64,000 nt of DNA from Citrobacter sp. Cu233 (GCF_030332225.1 NZ_JAOWIF010000037.1:62001-126000); one strand, 5' to 3'. Shown: positions 53,083-62,383, counted from the stretch's first letter. Notes: a model not told the origin generated them from the sequence alone. Translations and numbers: made by a program.

Positions 53083-53727
53083 TTACTTCGCCAACTGCGG
53101 ATCGTTAAAATGAATAGCCATATATTCCGCCTGCTTATCCCTTGCCATAAAGTTAAAACTCATCAGAAATAGCCCAACCATAAACGGCAATTCGTACAGC
53201 TCTTCAATCAGATCGCCATACTGCGCGTTGTGAAGAAATATGGGAGCCAGCAGACGATGGTGCTCGACCGTGTCGGAGATCAAAAACGCGCAGCTGGTGA
53301 TCGCAAACAACCAGAGCGGTAGCGATTCATTGCGCAAGCGATTGACGATCTCCCGGCGCAGGTTCACTGATATCACTACCGGCAAGATAATCATGGCGAT
53401 TAATACCACTGAGATAGCCCTGAATAACAACCTGGGGTGGTCGGGAAAATAATCGCGCCCCCAACTGGTGCTTCGTCCCAGCAAAACCAACCACCACAGC
53501 GCAGCCCACAGCCAAAATTGCTTCTCGCCATCAGGACGCGAAAAAGGCCGGATATAGCAGAAAGTAAACACGGCACCAAATAACAACCAAAGCGCCTGAC
53601 CATTTTCAATCCATCTGACGACGCTGCCATTTAGCAAGGGGAGATTCAGGTTGGCAGTAAACGGAATCAACACAGTGACCAGCCCCAGCAGGAGTGTCGG
53701 GCATGTTAACCGGGTATCAAGTTTCAT
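53083..53727 (-). CDS. polytopic membrane protein of unknown function
   Basis: I do not recognise this protein. It has about 214 residues and roughly six hydrophobic segments (around 8-26, 43-60, 71-86, 105-122, 137-152 and 178-192). Charged patches include SVNLRREIVNRLRNES and the acidic YGDLIEELYELP. ATG 53727 is preferred to the GTG at 53733. It is convergent with the formate dehydrogenase gene and absent from this place in E. coli. Codon use looks ordinary. Confidence 0.75.
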   Translation of the reverse strand: MKLDTRLTCPTLLLGLVTVLIPFTANLNLPLLNGSVVRWIENGQALWLLFGAVFTFCYIRPFSRPDGEKQFWLWAALWWLVLLGRSTSWGRDYFPDHPRLLFRAISVVLIAMIILPVVISVNLRREIVNRLRNESLPLWLFAITSCAFLISDTVEHHRLLAPIFLHNAQYGDLIEELYELPFMVGLFLMSFNFMARDKQAEYMAIHFNDPQLAK

Positions 53728-53869
53728 AAGCACGATGTTCTGTTGAATGAAAGACGGCCGATCATAACCCCTGTGAAATTTACGCCATTAGCAATCAATG
53801 CGATTTTCTTAAGGTTTTCTTAAGAAAACTTTTACCAAAAATGAACTGGAAAAATATGCATAATGAATA

Positions 53870-53908
53870 AAAAAACCGCATCGCGCCGTCAAAGCGCAAT
53901 GCGGTTTT
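53870..53908. terminator. terminator after yeaR-yoaG
   Basis: AAACCGCATCGCG-type arm pairs with GCGCAATGCGGTTT, with A-rich sequence before and TTTTAATT after. On the minus strand the stem is followed by a run of seven T, ending yoaG transcription. Confidence 0.8.
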
Positions 53909-53952
53909 AATTCCAAAATGAATGCAATCAAGCAATAGCAGAGATGAAAACC

Positions 53953-54135
53953 CTACCAGCCGCAGACTTCGTGCTCATTCTCGGTATCGTATGAACGAAC
54001 CGTATTGACCAGGTCTTTAACAACTTCAGCGGCCACATCCGGAATCAACAATGTCATCGGCGCTTCAGTTTCATAATCGACAGACACGCCATTGCTGTTA
54101 TTGGTGACTGTAACGGTGTAGGTTGCTTTACCCAT
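53953..54135 (-). CDS. yoaG: YoaG, small DUF1869 protein
   Basis: Protein of 60 residues, nearly identical to E. coli YoaG, starting MGKATYTVTVTNNSNGVSVD. It is the second gene of the nitrate/nitrite-responsive yeaR-yoaG operon. Structure is known for E. coli YoaG, function is not. Three bases separate it from yeaR. Confidence 0.93.
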   Translation of the reverse strand: MGKATYTVTVTNNSNGVSVDYETEAPMTLLIPDVAAEVVKDLVNTVRSYDTENEHEVCGW

Positions 54136-54138
54136 GAT

Positions 54139-54501
54139 TTACTCCTTGCCGGTACGCACAACTTTTCGTTGATTTGCGCTCTCCATCAACACTTCGGGCG
54201 CCACGAAAAAGTCGATATTAAAGTAGGTGTCGTCGGTCATCACTTCGATGTTATGCCATTTTTCCGGTGGAAAAACGCCGAACTGACCGGCTTCGATAAT
54301 CATCACCTCTTCAGGCTCCGGGCTGTGTTCATCTGCAAATCCGAGATATTTGACCGCCCCCTGCATCACAGAAAGTCGAGGATAAACCCCGGCACGGGTA
54401 CCCTTATCAAGGTGGCGTTCGAAAATTCCGGCGGGTGCAGTTTCTTTGTTCCAGAACGGAGTTGAGCGTGTATGAATATGGTTCTGTGGAATTTGAAGCA
54501 T
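54139..54501 (-). CDS. yeaR: YeaR, DUF1971 cupin-like (TehB-like) protein
   Basis: Small cupin-fold protein of 120 residues (E. coli 119). Core blocks are NHIHTRSTPFWNKETAPAG and GVFPPEKWHNIEV, with His residues that may bind metal. Induced by nitrate, nitrite and NO in E. coli through NarL and NsrR; an NsrR-like site lies 72-94 bp upstream here. First gene of the yeaR-yoaG operon. Confidence 0.93.
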   Translation of the reverse strand: MLQIPQNHIHTRSTPFWNKETAPAGIFERHLDKGTRAGVYPRLSVMQGAVKYLGFADEHSPEPEEVMIIEAGQFGVFPPEKWHNIEVMTDDTYFNIDFFVAPEVLMESANQRKVVRTGKE

Positions 54502-54572
54502 TTTTCTTCCCTTTTCCAGTCGACAACCAGCGAGTCTTATTGAATCGCTGCTGTGAACAGGGTACGCCTCAA

Positions 54573-54595
54573 AATATATATTTAAAATACCATTT
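54573..54595 (-). promoter_or_regulatory. NsrR-like operator of yeaR-yoaG
   Basis: AATATATATTT and AAATACCATTT flank a central A (11-1-11 layout). The right half keeps AAATAC and TT of the NsrR half-site. yeaR-yoaG is an established NsrR target in E. coli. Confidence 0.55.
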
Positions 54596-54675
54596 ATTGG
54601 TTATAACAATCACATTTTTCAACGAAAGGAACAGTTTAATACTGAAAGCCCGCCGTCAACAGCGGGCCAATAGCG

Positions 54676-55314
54676 TTACGACTGAAGCGTCGCCAGACGT
54701 GCGGCAAAACCGACAAAGATCAAGCCAATGAGGGAATTCCCAACTTTAGCCAGTTTTTTCTTCGTGCGAATATACTGTGTCACAAACGCACCGGAGAAAA
54801 TAAGGAAGCTCAGATAAAAAAAGCTCACTATTTCAAGCGTCATAGCCAAAATAAAGAACGACAACCCTGAGTGAGTCGCGTTGACATCAATAAACTGTAC
54901 GAAAAACGATACATAAAACAAAATAGCTTTCGGATTCGTCAGACTCAAAATTAATGCACGTTTGAAAATCGCACCAAACGGAACTTCTTCTGGCGCAGCG
55001 TCGCTGGCTTTCGATTTCAGTGTGGCATACAGGATCTTCGCACCGAGATACAGCAGATAAAATGCGCCGAGATAACGAACGATATTGAACAATACGGGCG
55101 TTGTTTTGATAAGCGCAGCTACGCCGGCATAAGCCAGAAACATCAATACGGCATCACCGATAAACACACCGCTTGCTGCCAGATAACCGCCCTTCACTCC
55201 ACGACCGACGCTGTTCTTCAGCACAAATATCGTATTCGGCCCCGGTACCAACACGATAAAAATAGCCCCCACCAGATACGTCCAGTAATTCAGAACTCCA
55301 TACTCTGCGAACAC
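54676..55314 (-). CDS. leuE: leucine exporter LeuE
   Basis: LysE/RhtB-family amino-acid exporter of 212 residues, as in E. coli, with six membrane segments. It exports leucine and some analogues in E. coli. Start GTG 55314 ([13 protein letters not shown] follows) has AGAGG 5 bases upstream and matches the E. coli N-terminus; in-frame ATG 55344 would add ten residues. Family block [17 protein letters not shown] is present. Confidence 0.93.
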   Translation of the reverse strand: MFAEYGVLNYWTYLVGAIFIVLVPGPNTIFVLKNSVGRGVKGGYLAASGVFIGDAVLMFLAYAGVAALIKTTPVLFNIVRYLGAFYLLYLGAKILYATLKSKASDAAPEEVPFGAIFKRALILSLTNPKAILFYVSFFVQFIDVNATHSGLSFFILAMTLEIVSFFYLSFLIFSGAFVTQYIRTKKKLAKVGNSLIGLIFVGFAARLATLQS

Positions 55315-55561
55315 GTTAACCTCTTCCTGAAAAAACACATGCACTTGCTGCGAGACAATATGCTAACGAATGCGCCAGGGGATGGAAAGAGAAGCTTTAG
55401 AATATAGCATTCTGTTTCAGTCCGGTTGCAACATCATTATTCGTTCCAGATTTGCAACGATGAAACCCACTTTTACGCCTACCCAATGCCCCGTTTAGCC
55501 ACTAATGTTTATCAGTAGATTCAGCCCGCAAGGCACCCTCTCATCGCATGGAGAAAGAAAA

Positions 55562-56188
55562 ATGACTATTGCTTATAAACGTCTTGATAAAGATCAGGCT
55601 GCCGTCCTACTGGTCGATCACCAAACGGGTTTACTTTCACTGGTCCGTGACATCGATCCAGACAAGTTCAAAAACAACGTACTGGCATTAGGCGATCTGG
55701 CGAAATATTTCAAACTCCCGACTATTCTGACCACCAGCTTTGAAACGGGTCCTAACGGTCCATTAGTTCCTGAACTGAAAGAACTGTTCCCCGATGCCCC
55801 TTACATCGCTCGTCCTGGCCAGATTAATGCCTGGGATAACGAAGATTTTGTTAACGCGATCAAAGCAACAGGTAAAAAGCAGCTAATTATCGCCGGGGTA
55901 GTAACCGAAGTCTGCGTCGCATTCCCTGCGCTTTCTGCCATTGAAGCCGGTTTCGACGTGTTTGTGGTCACCGATGCATCCGGTACGTTTAATCCGCTGA
56001 CCCGTGATTCCGCGTGGAATCGTATGTCATCTGCTGGCGTACAATTAATGACATGGTTCGGTCTGGCCTGTGAATTACACCGTGACTGGCGCAACGATAT
56101 TGAAGGGCTGGGAACATTGTTCTCCAACCATATTCCTGACTATCGCAACCTGATGACCAGCTACAACACGCTGACCTCCGGAAAATAA
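55562..56188 (+). CDS. YcaC-like isochorismatase-fold hydrolase
   Basis: Cysteine-hydrolase-family protein of 208 residues, close to E. coli YcaC, which is encoded elsewhere in E. coli. The triad residues are visible: Asp in VLLVDHQTGLL, Lys in KATGKKQLIIAG (or the nearby Arg/Pro block) and Cys in GVVTEVCVAFPAL. ATG 55562 follows GGAGAAAGAAAA. Substrate unknown. It is monocistronic and followed by an intrinsic hairpin. Confidence 0.88.
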   Translation: MTIAYKRLDKDQAAVLLVDHQTGLLSLVRDIDPDKFKNNVLALGDLAKYFKLPTILTTSFETGPNGPLVPELKELFPDAPYIARPGQINAWDNEDFVNAIKATGKKQLIIAGVVTEVCVAFPALSAIEAGFDVFVVTDASGTFNPLTRDSAWNRMSSAGVQLMTWFGLACELHRDWRNDIEGLGTLFSNHIPDYRNLMTSYNTLTSGK

Positions 56189-56211
56189 TGTTCCTGTCAG
56201 TGTAATACACA

Positions 56212-56240
56212 GAAACCCGCCAACATCGGCGGGTTTCATT
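56212..56240 (+). terminator. terminator between the YcaC-like gene and zinT
   Basis: AAACCCGCC and GGCGGGTTT form a perfect 9-bp stem around a 5-base loop, followed by CATTG. It can serve both convergent genes. Confidence 0.75.
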
Positions 56241-56258
56241 GAACAGTTTCAGTCGGGA

Positions 56259-56909
56259 TTAGTGGTGCAGCATGTCATCCACCACCTCTTCTCCCTTGAG
56301 CTGATAAGGGTAATAGGTTGGCCAGTTATCCATCTCTTCAAGCAGGGCCGCCTGCGAGGTATTCCCCATAAAGATATGGAAGTGGCTCGACTTACGTGGC
56401 GCAATAATGTGATCGCTGAATTGCACGTATTTCGGCGCGTCGCTGCCAGCGTCTTTACACTCGAACAGATAACGCACACCTTTCTTGCCTGACGGATAGT
56501 TCAAAATTTTATATCCGGCATAATCATACTTACACGATGCCACCTTTTTACCGGTATGAAACTCCATTACGCCGTTTTCAATACCAATCGTGTCAACATC
56601 GGTCGCATAACCCATACGGTAATAGGCTTTAACCTGTTCTGCCGTTTTGCTCTTATCTTTCTCCGCTTTCTTTTTGAATACCGGATCCAGTTCGCCACTC
56701 ACCAGATACGGATAGACAGACTGCCACATGCCATCCCAGTCGGCTAGCGTACGGTTCTGCACATTTTTGTCATCAAAAACGCCTTCTGCCGCCTTTTGTT
56801 CTATTTCGCTCATTGGTGCACCATGGGAATGGTGACCATGCGCCAGTACCTGACTACTAACAAAAAGCATCCCCAGAGCGACTGCCAATTTTTCCAAATG
56901 CATAGCCAA
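56259..56909 (-). CDS. zinT: periplasmic zinc/cadmium-binding protein ZinT
   Basis: Periplasmic lipocalin-like metal-binding protein that helps ZnuA capture zinc when it is scarce. The product is 216 residues as in E. coli if TTG 56909 is used ([15 protein letters not shown] as encoded; GAGGGTG precedes it); ATG 56903 is the alternative. It has a signal peptide, a His-rich N-terminus (HGHHSHG) and the C-terminal ligand block [15 protein letters not shown] near-perfect Zur box lies 29 bp upstream. Confidence 0.95.
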   Translation of the reverse strand: MAMHLEKLAVALGMLFVSSQVLAHGHHSHGAPMSEIEQKAAEGVFDDKNVQNRTLADWDGMWQSVYPYLVSGELDPVFKKKAEKDKSKTAEQVKAYYRMGYATDVDTIGIENGVMEFHTGKKVASCKYDYAGYKILNYPSGKKGVRYLFECKDAGSDAPKYVQFSDHIIAPRKSSHFHIFMGNTSQAALLEEMDNWPTYYPYQLKGEEVVDDMLHH

Positions 56910-56937
56910 AATTTCACCCTCACATCATTTTTGATGT

Positions 56938-56960
56938 GAAATGTTATAATATAACATTAC
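56938..56960 (-). promoter_or_regulatory. Zur box of zinT
   Basis: GAAATGTTATA and TATAACATTAC around a central A give a near-perfect dyad matching the E. coli Zur consensus (GAAATGTTATA-N-TATAACATTTC). It is between zinT and the nuclease gene, just upstream of zinT. Confidence 0.9.
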
Positions 56961-56987
56961 GATTTAATCAATAGCGTTTTACGCCAC

Positions 56988-57503
56988 TCAATCATGCTGG
57001 CGCGCAATTTTCCAACGGCTGTCAAAATGGGCCTGGTACTGGGCCACAACGTCAGGCTCTCCACGGATCACCAACACGTTTTCAGAATTCGCAAATTCGG
57101 CGGATTTGGCAAAATTAAACGAGCCGGTCTCCAGCGTGTCACCATCAATAATCATGGTCTTGTCGTGTTGTATGTGATAATGGTCATCCAGCTCGATATC
57201 GATACCGTTGGCCGTCGCAAACGCGATCGCTTTCTGGCTGACTTTCCCCTGATTTCGTTTTTTATCGATCACTGCCCGGACAACAACGCCTCTTTTTTCT
57301 GCATCTACCAGCGCCTGAACAATATCCGCAGACTGAAAGGAATACGCCATCACGTCGATGGTGTGTCGCGCATGACGAATGGTGTCGAGAACCAAGCCCC
57401 GCGCCGAACCTTCCGGTGAAAAACCTACCTGAACAGAGGCATTTGCCATCGGCACCGCGGCCCACAACAGGGTCACGGCCATAGCCATTGATTTTATCTT
57501 CAT
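56988..57503 (-). CDS. periplasmic phospholipase-D-superfamily nuclease (Nuc type)
   Basis: Single-HKD protein of 171 residues with a signal peptide (MKIKSMAMAVTLLWAAVPMA). The catalytic motif is complete: His113, Lys115 and Asp120 in QHDKTMIIDGD, followed by GSFNFAKSAE. It resembles Nuc from plasmid pKM101 and Salmonella, an unspecific endonuclease that works as a dimer. It begins 20 bp after the last ABC ATPase, so it is likely the last gene of that operon. The link to metal uptake is unexplained. Confidence 0.85.
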   Translation of the reverse strand: MKIKSMAMAVTLLWAAVPMANASVQVGFSPEGSARGLVLDTIRHARHTIDVMAYSFQSADIVQALVDAEKRGVVVRAVIDKKRNQGKVSQKAIAFATANGIDIELDDHYHIQHDKTMIIDGDTLETGSFNFAKSAEFANSENVLVIRGEPDVVAQYQAHFDSRWKIARQHD

Positions 57504-57523
57504 GTTAGTGACCAGTGAGTGGT

Positions 57524-58129
57524 TTAATCTGAGGAGCGACCCGGACAGAGTAGCGTTCGCGTGCAAATCTGATCAAGCAATGCCTGTTGATGGCTGATAA
57601 TTAACATACCTAACGGACGGCGCTGACACTCTTCAAGCAGCAGCGCCCAGATATCCCGTTGGATAGAGGGATCGAGCTGCGCAGTTATTTCATCGGCAAT
57701 CAGAAAACGCGTACGCGGGTCGAGCGCCCGCACTATGGCAATTCGTGCCAACTCACCGCCCGAAAGTTGTCCGGGACGACGCGTTAGCCACTCCGGCTTA
57801 ATATGCAGTCGGGTAAGCGTTTCTGCATCTGGCCGCCAGGCATCATGAACCGCATCACCGGTACTCCGTCTGGGGTTAAAGGTTAATTCCGGATGCTGCG
57901 GCACGAGCTGCACCGGGCAATATTGATGGCGCGGCAACGGTTGGTCATCAACCAGAACGTCGCCGGATGTCGGCTTTTGCCACCCCGCGAGCACACGTCC
58001 CAGCGTTGTTTTTCCGGTTCCACTGGGTGCGCAAATCCCAATACGTTCCCCAGGCGAAAGCGAGAACGAGAGATTTTGCCACAGTATTTTGCCTCCCTGA
58101 CGAATGAACACATCACGACAGCACAGCAT
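57524..58129 (-). CDS. NikE/DppF-type ABC transporter ATPase
   Basis: Second ATPase of the five-part importer, 201 residues, short for the family (E. coli NikE about 268). Walker A is APSGTGKTT, the signature LSGGELAR and Walker B FLIADEIT. The start at ATG 58129 has GGAGAGCGGT upstream and overlaps the preceding ATPase gene by 17 bp. It lacks the C-terminal extension common in Opp/Dpp ATPases. Confidence 0.85.
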   Translation of the reverse strand: MLCCRDVFIRQGGKILWQNLSFSLSPGERIGICAPSGTGKTTLGRVLAGWQKPTSGDVLVDDQPLPRHQYCPVQLVPQHPELTFNPRRSTGDAVHDAWRPDAETLTRLHIKPEWLTRRPGQLSGGELARIAIVRALDPRTRFLIADEITAQLDPSIQRDIWALLLEECQRRPLGMLIISHQQALLDQICTRTLLCPGRSSD

Positions 58130-58907
58130 ACCGCTCTCCAAAAAGTTGATTTCTTTCGGGCAGCGCTCGCCATTGCCGTTGCAGATGTTCACTAATCTCA
58201 CCGCGCACCAGCTGTTCCCGACTGACATTATCCGACACCGTTCCATGATGCAGCGCGACAATGCGATCTGCGTGACGTGCGGCCAGAGTGAGATCATGTG
58301 TCACCCATAAAACGCCTGCTCCCTGCTCGCACAGGCCGCGTAGCTGTTCCAGCAGTTGATTTGCCAGAGGTGCATCAAGCCAGGCGGTAATCTCATCAGC
58401 AAGAATATAACGAGCCTGGCTGAGCGCGGCGTGACACGCCAGAATGCGTTTGGCCATCCCTCCCGAAAGCTGACGCGGGAAAGCCTCTAGCACGGTGGTT
58501 TCCAGATGATTACGTTCGAGCAAGCGTTCAATTTGCCCTGCGTTCCACTCCTGACCGGAAAGCTGGCTGGCTCTTCGTAAATGCTTTTCAATAGACAGCA
58601 GCGGATTCAGCGCCTGCACACCTTGCGGAACGTAACTAAACGTATTGCCACGGCATGCCCTGATGTCATTGTTATCCAGCATTTTTCCATCAAGGGTGAT
58701 ATTGCCATGAAAGCGCAAATTTTCCGGCAATAGATCAAGTAAGCATTGCAGCAGCAGGCTCTTACCCTCACCGCTGCCCCCCACTAACGCCACCATCTGG
58801 CCCGGCGCAACATCAAAGGAGACATCCTGCAGCAACGAGGACCATTTTTTTGCGCCGTACCAGCGATAACGCGCCACTTCCAGCGAAATCTGCCGCAAAC
58901 TCAACAT
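58113..58907 (-). CDS. NikD/DppD-type ABC transporter ATPase
   Basis: First ATPase of the importer, 264 residues. Walker A is GGSGEGKS (near 43-50), the signature LSGGMAKR and Walker B YILADEIT, with H-loop VTHDLT. The start overlaps the upstream permease by 7 bp, which indicates translational coupling. Family: nickel/peptide/opine transporters (NikD, DppD). Confidence 0.9.
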   Translation of the reverse strand: MLSLRQISLEVARYRWYGAKKWSSLLQDVSFDVAPGQMVALVGGSGEGKSLLLQCLLDLLPENLRFHGNITLDGKMLDNNDIRACRGNTFSYVPQGVQALNPLLSIEKHLRRASQLSGQEWNAGQIERLLERNHLETTVLEAFPRQLSGGMAKRILACHAALSQARYILADEITAWLDAPLANQLLEQLRGLCEQGAGVLWVTHDLTLAARHADRIVALHHGTVSDNVSREQLVRGEISEHLQRQWRALPERNQLFGERYAVLS

Positions 58908-59713
58908 GTATCACCTCTCAACCATAAACGATGTACCGCCCGGGCAAGTTGATCAAATAGCATCACAAGGAGAAATAGCATCAGCCCTGGAAACAGCACC
59001 AGCCACCAGTCACCATGACTGATAAACCGCAGCGCATCTGCCAGCAACAGTCCCAGCGAAGGTTCGTGTGGTGCCAGCCCGAAGCCAAGAAAACTTAACG
59101 CTGCACTGTGCAATACCGCGTGAGGGAACATCAGCAACGTTCCCGTTAGCCACTGGGGCAATAGCGCGGGTAAATAGTGATGTCGCCAGCAGTAAAAGTG
59201 GCCATGCCCCAATCGCCAGGTGAGTGTCAGGTAATCACTGTGGGCCACGCGTTCCGCTTCAGCACGTAAAATCAATGCCAGCCGCGGCCAGTGTGTGAGC
59301 GCAACCGCCATAATCACCCCGCTTTTCCCGCCGCCCAACGTAAAACAGATCAAAATCAGCAGCAGAAGGTGCGGCATGGACAACATCGCATCGGTGATCA
59401 GACGCATAACGACATCCAGGCGTGGATGCAAACGGGAAATCGCCGCCATCAGTAACGCAATGAACCCGCTGCACAGGGCCGCGCCAGTACCGATTTGCAG
59501 GCTGGTAAGCGCCCCCTGAAAGCAACGAACCCACAAGTCGCGCCCCAGATTGTCGGTACCAAACCAGTACAGCGCATCAGGCGGAAGATGACGGGCAAGA
59601 AGATTCACGTTCAGCGGATTATCCAGCATGGCCGCGCCATATACTGCAATAAATAACAGACCACTCACGGACAGCAGAAGACGAACAAGCGTCGGCGTCG
59701 GGTTATAGAGCAT
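58901..59713 (-). CDS. NikC/DppC-type ABC transporter permease
   Basis: Membrane subunit of 270 residues with about six hydrophobic segments. The N-terminal GTDNLGRDLWVR is the OppC-family hallmark, and an EAA-like loop is in the middle. ATG 59713 (GGAG with 7-base spacing) is preferred to 59731. It overlaps both neighbouring genes, as expected in a compact transporter operon. Confidence 0.9.
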   Translation of the reverse strand: MLYNPTPTLVRLLLSVSGLLFIAVYGAAMLDNPLNVNLLARHLPPDALYWFGTDNLGRDLWVRCFQGALTSLQIGTGAALCSGFIALLMAAISRLHPRLDVVMRLITDAMLSMPHLLLLILICFTLGGGKSGVIMAVALTHWPRLALILRAEAERVAHSDYLTLTWRLGHGHFYCWRHHYLPALLPQWLTGTLLMFPHAVLHSAALSFLGFGLAPHEPSLGLLLADALRFISHGDWWLVLFPGLMLFLLVMLFDQLARAVHRLWLRGDTC

Positions 59714-60677
59714 CGGGTCGCTCCAGCGCACGATTCAGAACATGGACAAACCAGGCAGAGAGAGAATTACCAATAAACACCAGCACGGTACTGAACAAGA
59801 CAATCCCCATCAGTAACGGCAGGTCACCGCGTAACCCGGCATCGATGGTAGCCTGCCCCAGCCCCGGATAGGCAAAAACCTTTTCAGCCAGCAATGCCCC
59901 CCCCAACAGTTCGCCCAACGAAGCAAACTGTAGACATAGCGCTGGGGTGATGGCGTGTCGCAGAACCTGGTGTCGCAACAGCGACCACCCCTTGTCCCCC
60001 TGCGAACGCGCAAAGCGGACAAATTCGCTTTTCATCACGCTGGCGATACTTTCCCGCGTGTGCAACGTAATTTGCCCCAACCCCAGCAGGCTAAGTGCGC
60101 AAACAGGGAGCACCAGATGGCGCAGACGTTCAGGCAGCGTTGCCATATCGCTGTTATTTCCCGGCTCCCACGCACAACAGACCGGGAACAGCGGCCAGCG
60201 CACCGCAAATACCGCCAACAGCAGCATGCCAATCCAGAAGGTCGGTAAGGAAGAAAGCAGATAGCTAAGTCGGCAGATGGCTTTATCCGGCCAACGGTTC
60301 AGGTAGCGGCCGGCAACAAACCCCATTGTCGTTCCCAATAAACCGGAAACCAACCACGCACCGCTCAGCAGCGCAAACGAAGTCGCAAACCGCTCCTTAA
60401 TCACGCTGGCAACAGGGGCATTAAACAACATCGAGTAACCAAGATCGCCCTGTAGCACGCGTGAGAACCAGTGGAAAAAACGCTCCCACAACGGTTGATC
60501 CAGGCCCCAACGAGCAGCAATACGTGCATATTGCTCCGGCGGAACATGCAGCAAATCGTTGCCAATATAGGCACGGATTGGATCGACCGGAGAAAAGCTG
60601 AGCAAGATGAAAGTACCAGCCGCAACCAGCACTAACAACACTATCAGCCGTAATACATGGCCTAAAACAGACTTCAT
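59703..60677 (-). CDS. NikB/DppB-type ABC transporter permease
   Basis: Membrane subunit of 324 residues starting MKSVLGHVLRLIVLLVLVAA. It has six or so hydrophobic segments and the OppB-family block FVRFARSQGDKGWSLLRHQV (EAA-type loop). Its ATG shares a base with the stop codon of the binding-protein gene (TGATG), so the two are tightly coupled. Confidence 0.9.
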   Translation of the reverse strand: MKSVLGHVLRLIVLLVLVAAGTFILLSFSPVDPIRAYIGNDLLHVPPEQYARIAARWGLDQPLWERFFHWFSRVLQGDLGYSMLFNAPVASVIKERFATSFALLSGAWLVSGLLGTTMGFVAGRYLNRWPDKAICRLSYLLSSLPTFWIGMLLLAVFAVRWPLFPVCCAWEPGNNSDMATLPERLRHLVLPVCALSLLGLGQITLHTRESIASVMKSEFVRFARSQGDKGWSLLRHQVLRHAITPALCLQFASLGELLGGALLAEKVFAYPGLGQATIDAGLRGDLPLLMGIVLFSTVLVFIGNSLSAWFVHVLNRALERPDAL

Positions 60678-62263
60678 CAACGGCAGGTCCAGGTCCATTC
60701 ATCAAGATTGTTGAGCAATGACCAGCTACCATGTATTTCCGGTGCACCTTTGCCCAGATTAATGCACGGATTCGCCAGATAGGTGTGCTGAATATTCAGC
60801 AGCCATGCCCATGCGGCATCCCCCTGTACGCCTGCGCCTTGTTTACCATCCCACTCAACCTGTTGCCAGAAAGGCAACGCTTTTTGCCAGTCTGGTGCAT
60901 CAATGGCCTGCTTGAGATGTTGCTCGACCACCGGATTACTGTAGTAGCCCGGGTTGTAATACTCCACCCCCGCAGCCTGCCCGCTGTAGTGATGGAAAAG
61001 CTCCATCGGATCCAGGCTTCCCCAACCGAACAGCGTAGGATTAGCATGCATATGACGTTCAACGGTTTCCCAGCTTCCTGATTGTAGTGACACCGCAATG
61101 CCCACCGGTTCCAGCATGGCCCGCACAGCTTCGGCTAAATCCCGACGCGTACTGTCGCCGCTGGCATACCACAACGTCAGACGCGCCTCTTTACCGTCTT
61201 TCACCCGTACACCGTCTTTGCCCACCTTCCAGCCGGCCTGATCCAGAATCGTCCGGGCTTTTTCAGCATCACCATCTTTGAATGCCACCGAAGTCCCCTG
61301 CCAAGGCAACCCCTGAACCGCGCTATACGCGGGGATTGCATGGCCTTCCATAACCTGCCCGGCAAGCTGCTTACGGTCAATCGCGTAATTGATCGCACGC
61401 CTGATAGCAATATCGGCTGTAATATCATTCCCAACCGGATAACCATTAGCATCTTTCTTCCCAGCCGGAACCATTGGGAAAACAATACCGCGGTTTTCTA
61501 CACTGTCGCGAACCCACAGTTTTAAATTCTGTTGTGCTGGTGCTACCGCCATCGACGGCGCAATGCGTACCAGTCCCAGTTGACCACTACGCGCTGCAGC
61601 GTATGCGTTATCCTCATCGAGGAAAACAAACACTAGCCGGTTGAAATCATTCTTCTTACCGGCATACCACGGGTTCGCTTCCACGATCAGTTGCTGCCCC
61701 GGCTGAAAGCTCACCAGGCGGTAAGGACCTGCGCCAATCGGATTTTTGGCAAATGTTTTTTCGTCATACTGTTTTGCCGGAACAATACCTAACGAACCGA
61801 GCACGTTAACAAAAGTGCTCTGCGGATGACTAAGCGTAATTTCTGCCGTACGGTTGTCTATCACGCGGGCATGAGTGAAATTCCCCATGTCAATTTTTCC
61901 ACCACTTTTTGCGGCTTTGTTATAGGTGAAGACCACATCTTCAGCCGTTAGCGGTGAACCATCAGAGAATTTGAGATCGGGCTTAAGCGTCAGCATCCAG
62001 GTTTTGCCGTCGGCACTGGTCACCACTTTCTCCGTCAGCAGGTTTCCCCAGCTCATATCCGCATTTTGCTTTAACAAAGGTGCATGCAACAGCAGATAGC
62101 TGCCATGACTCCAGCCCAACATCGGGTCAAATCCCTCCGTCGGCTCGGGGCCAATTGCCAGTTTTAACGTCTGGCCTTCGTCTGCATTTTGTGCAGCGAA
62201 GAGTGGTGAGGTTAATGCGAGAGTCAGTGCGCACGTCAGCAGTGCCAGCTTACCTTTAATCAT
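60677..62263 (-). CDS. NikA/DppA-type periplasmic binding protein (SBP family 5), likely nickel-linked
   Basis: Extracytoplasmic binding protein of 528 residues with a signal peptide ending LFA/A (MIKGKLALLTCALTLALTSP). Family-5 blocks are WMLTLKPDLKFSDGSPLTAEDV and the inner FNRLVFVFLDEDNAYAAARSGQ. Relatives bind nickel, dipeptides or metal chelates; the substrate cannot be read from the sequence. The NikR operator upstream argues for nickel. It is the first gene of SBP-permease-permease-ATPase-ATPase-nuclease. ATG 62263 is used, as it starts the signal peptide. Confidence 0.88.
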   Translation of the reverse strand: MIKGKLALLTCALTLALTSPLFAAQNADEGQTLKLAIGPEPTEGFDPMLGWSHGSYLLLHAPLLKQNADMSWGNLLTEKVVTSADGKTWMLTLKPDLKFSDGSPLTAEDVVFTYNKAAKSGGKIDMGNFTHARVIDNRTAEITLSHPQSTFVNVLGSLGIVPAKQYDEKTFAKNPIGAGPYRLVSFQPGQQLIVEANPWYAGKKNDFNRLVFVFLDEDNAYAAARSGQLGLVRIAPSMAVAPAQQNLKLWVRDSVENRGIVFPMVPAGKKDANGYPVGNDITADIAIRRAINYAIDRKQLAGQVMEGHAIPAYSAVQGLPWQGTSVAFKDGDAEKARTILDQAGWKVGKDGVRVKDGKEARLTLWYASGDSTRRDLAEAVRAMLEPVGIAVSLQSGSWETVERHMHANPTLFGWGSLDPMELFHHYSGQAAGVEYYNPGYYSNPVVEQHLKQAIDAPDWQKALPFWQQVEWDGKQGAGVQGDAAWAWLLNIQHTYLANPCINLGKGAPEIHGSWSLLNNLDEWTWTCR

Positions 62264-62293
62264 TCTCTTATCCAGATTTACGTTATTTTTATC

Positions 62294-62304
62294 TCGTTTA
62301 ACGA
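62294..62304. promoter_or_regulatory. short palindrome upstream of the binding-protein gene
   Basis: TCGTTTAACGA is a perfect palindrome 31 bp before the ATG. It could be an operator or chance; no family is assigned. Confidence 0.3.
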
Positions 62305-62383
62305 ACAAGTTACGTTAGACGGTCTCCTGGGGAAGGGATTATGGCGGACAGTAATGCCGAAAAAAATGATACAGCGCAGAAAA

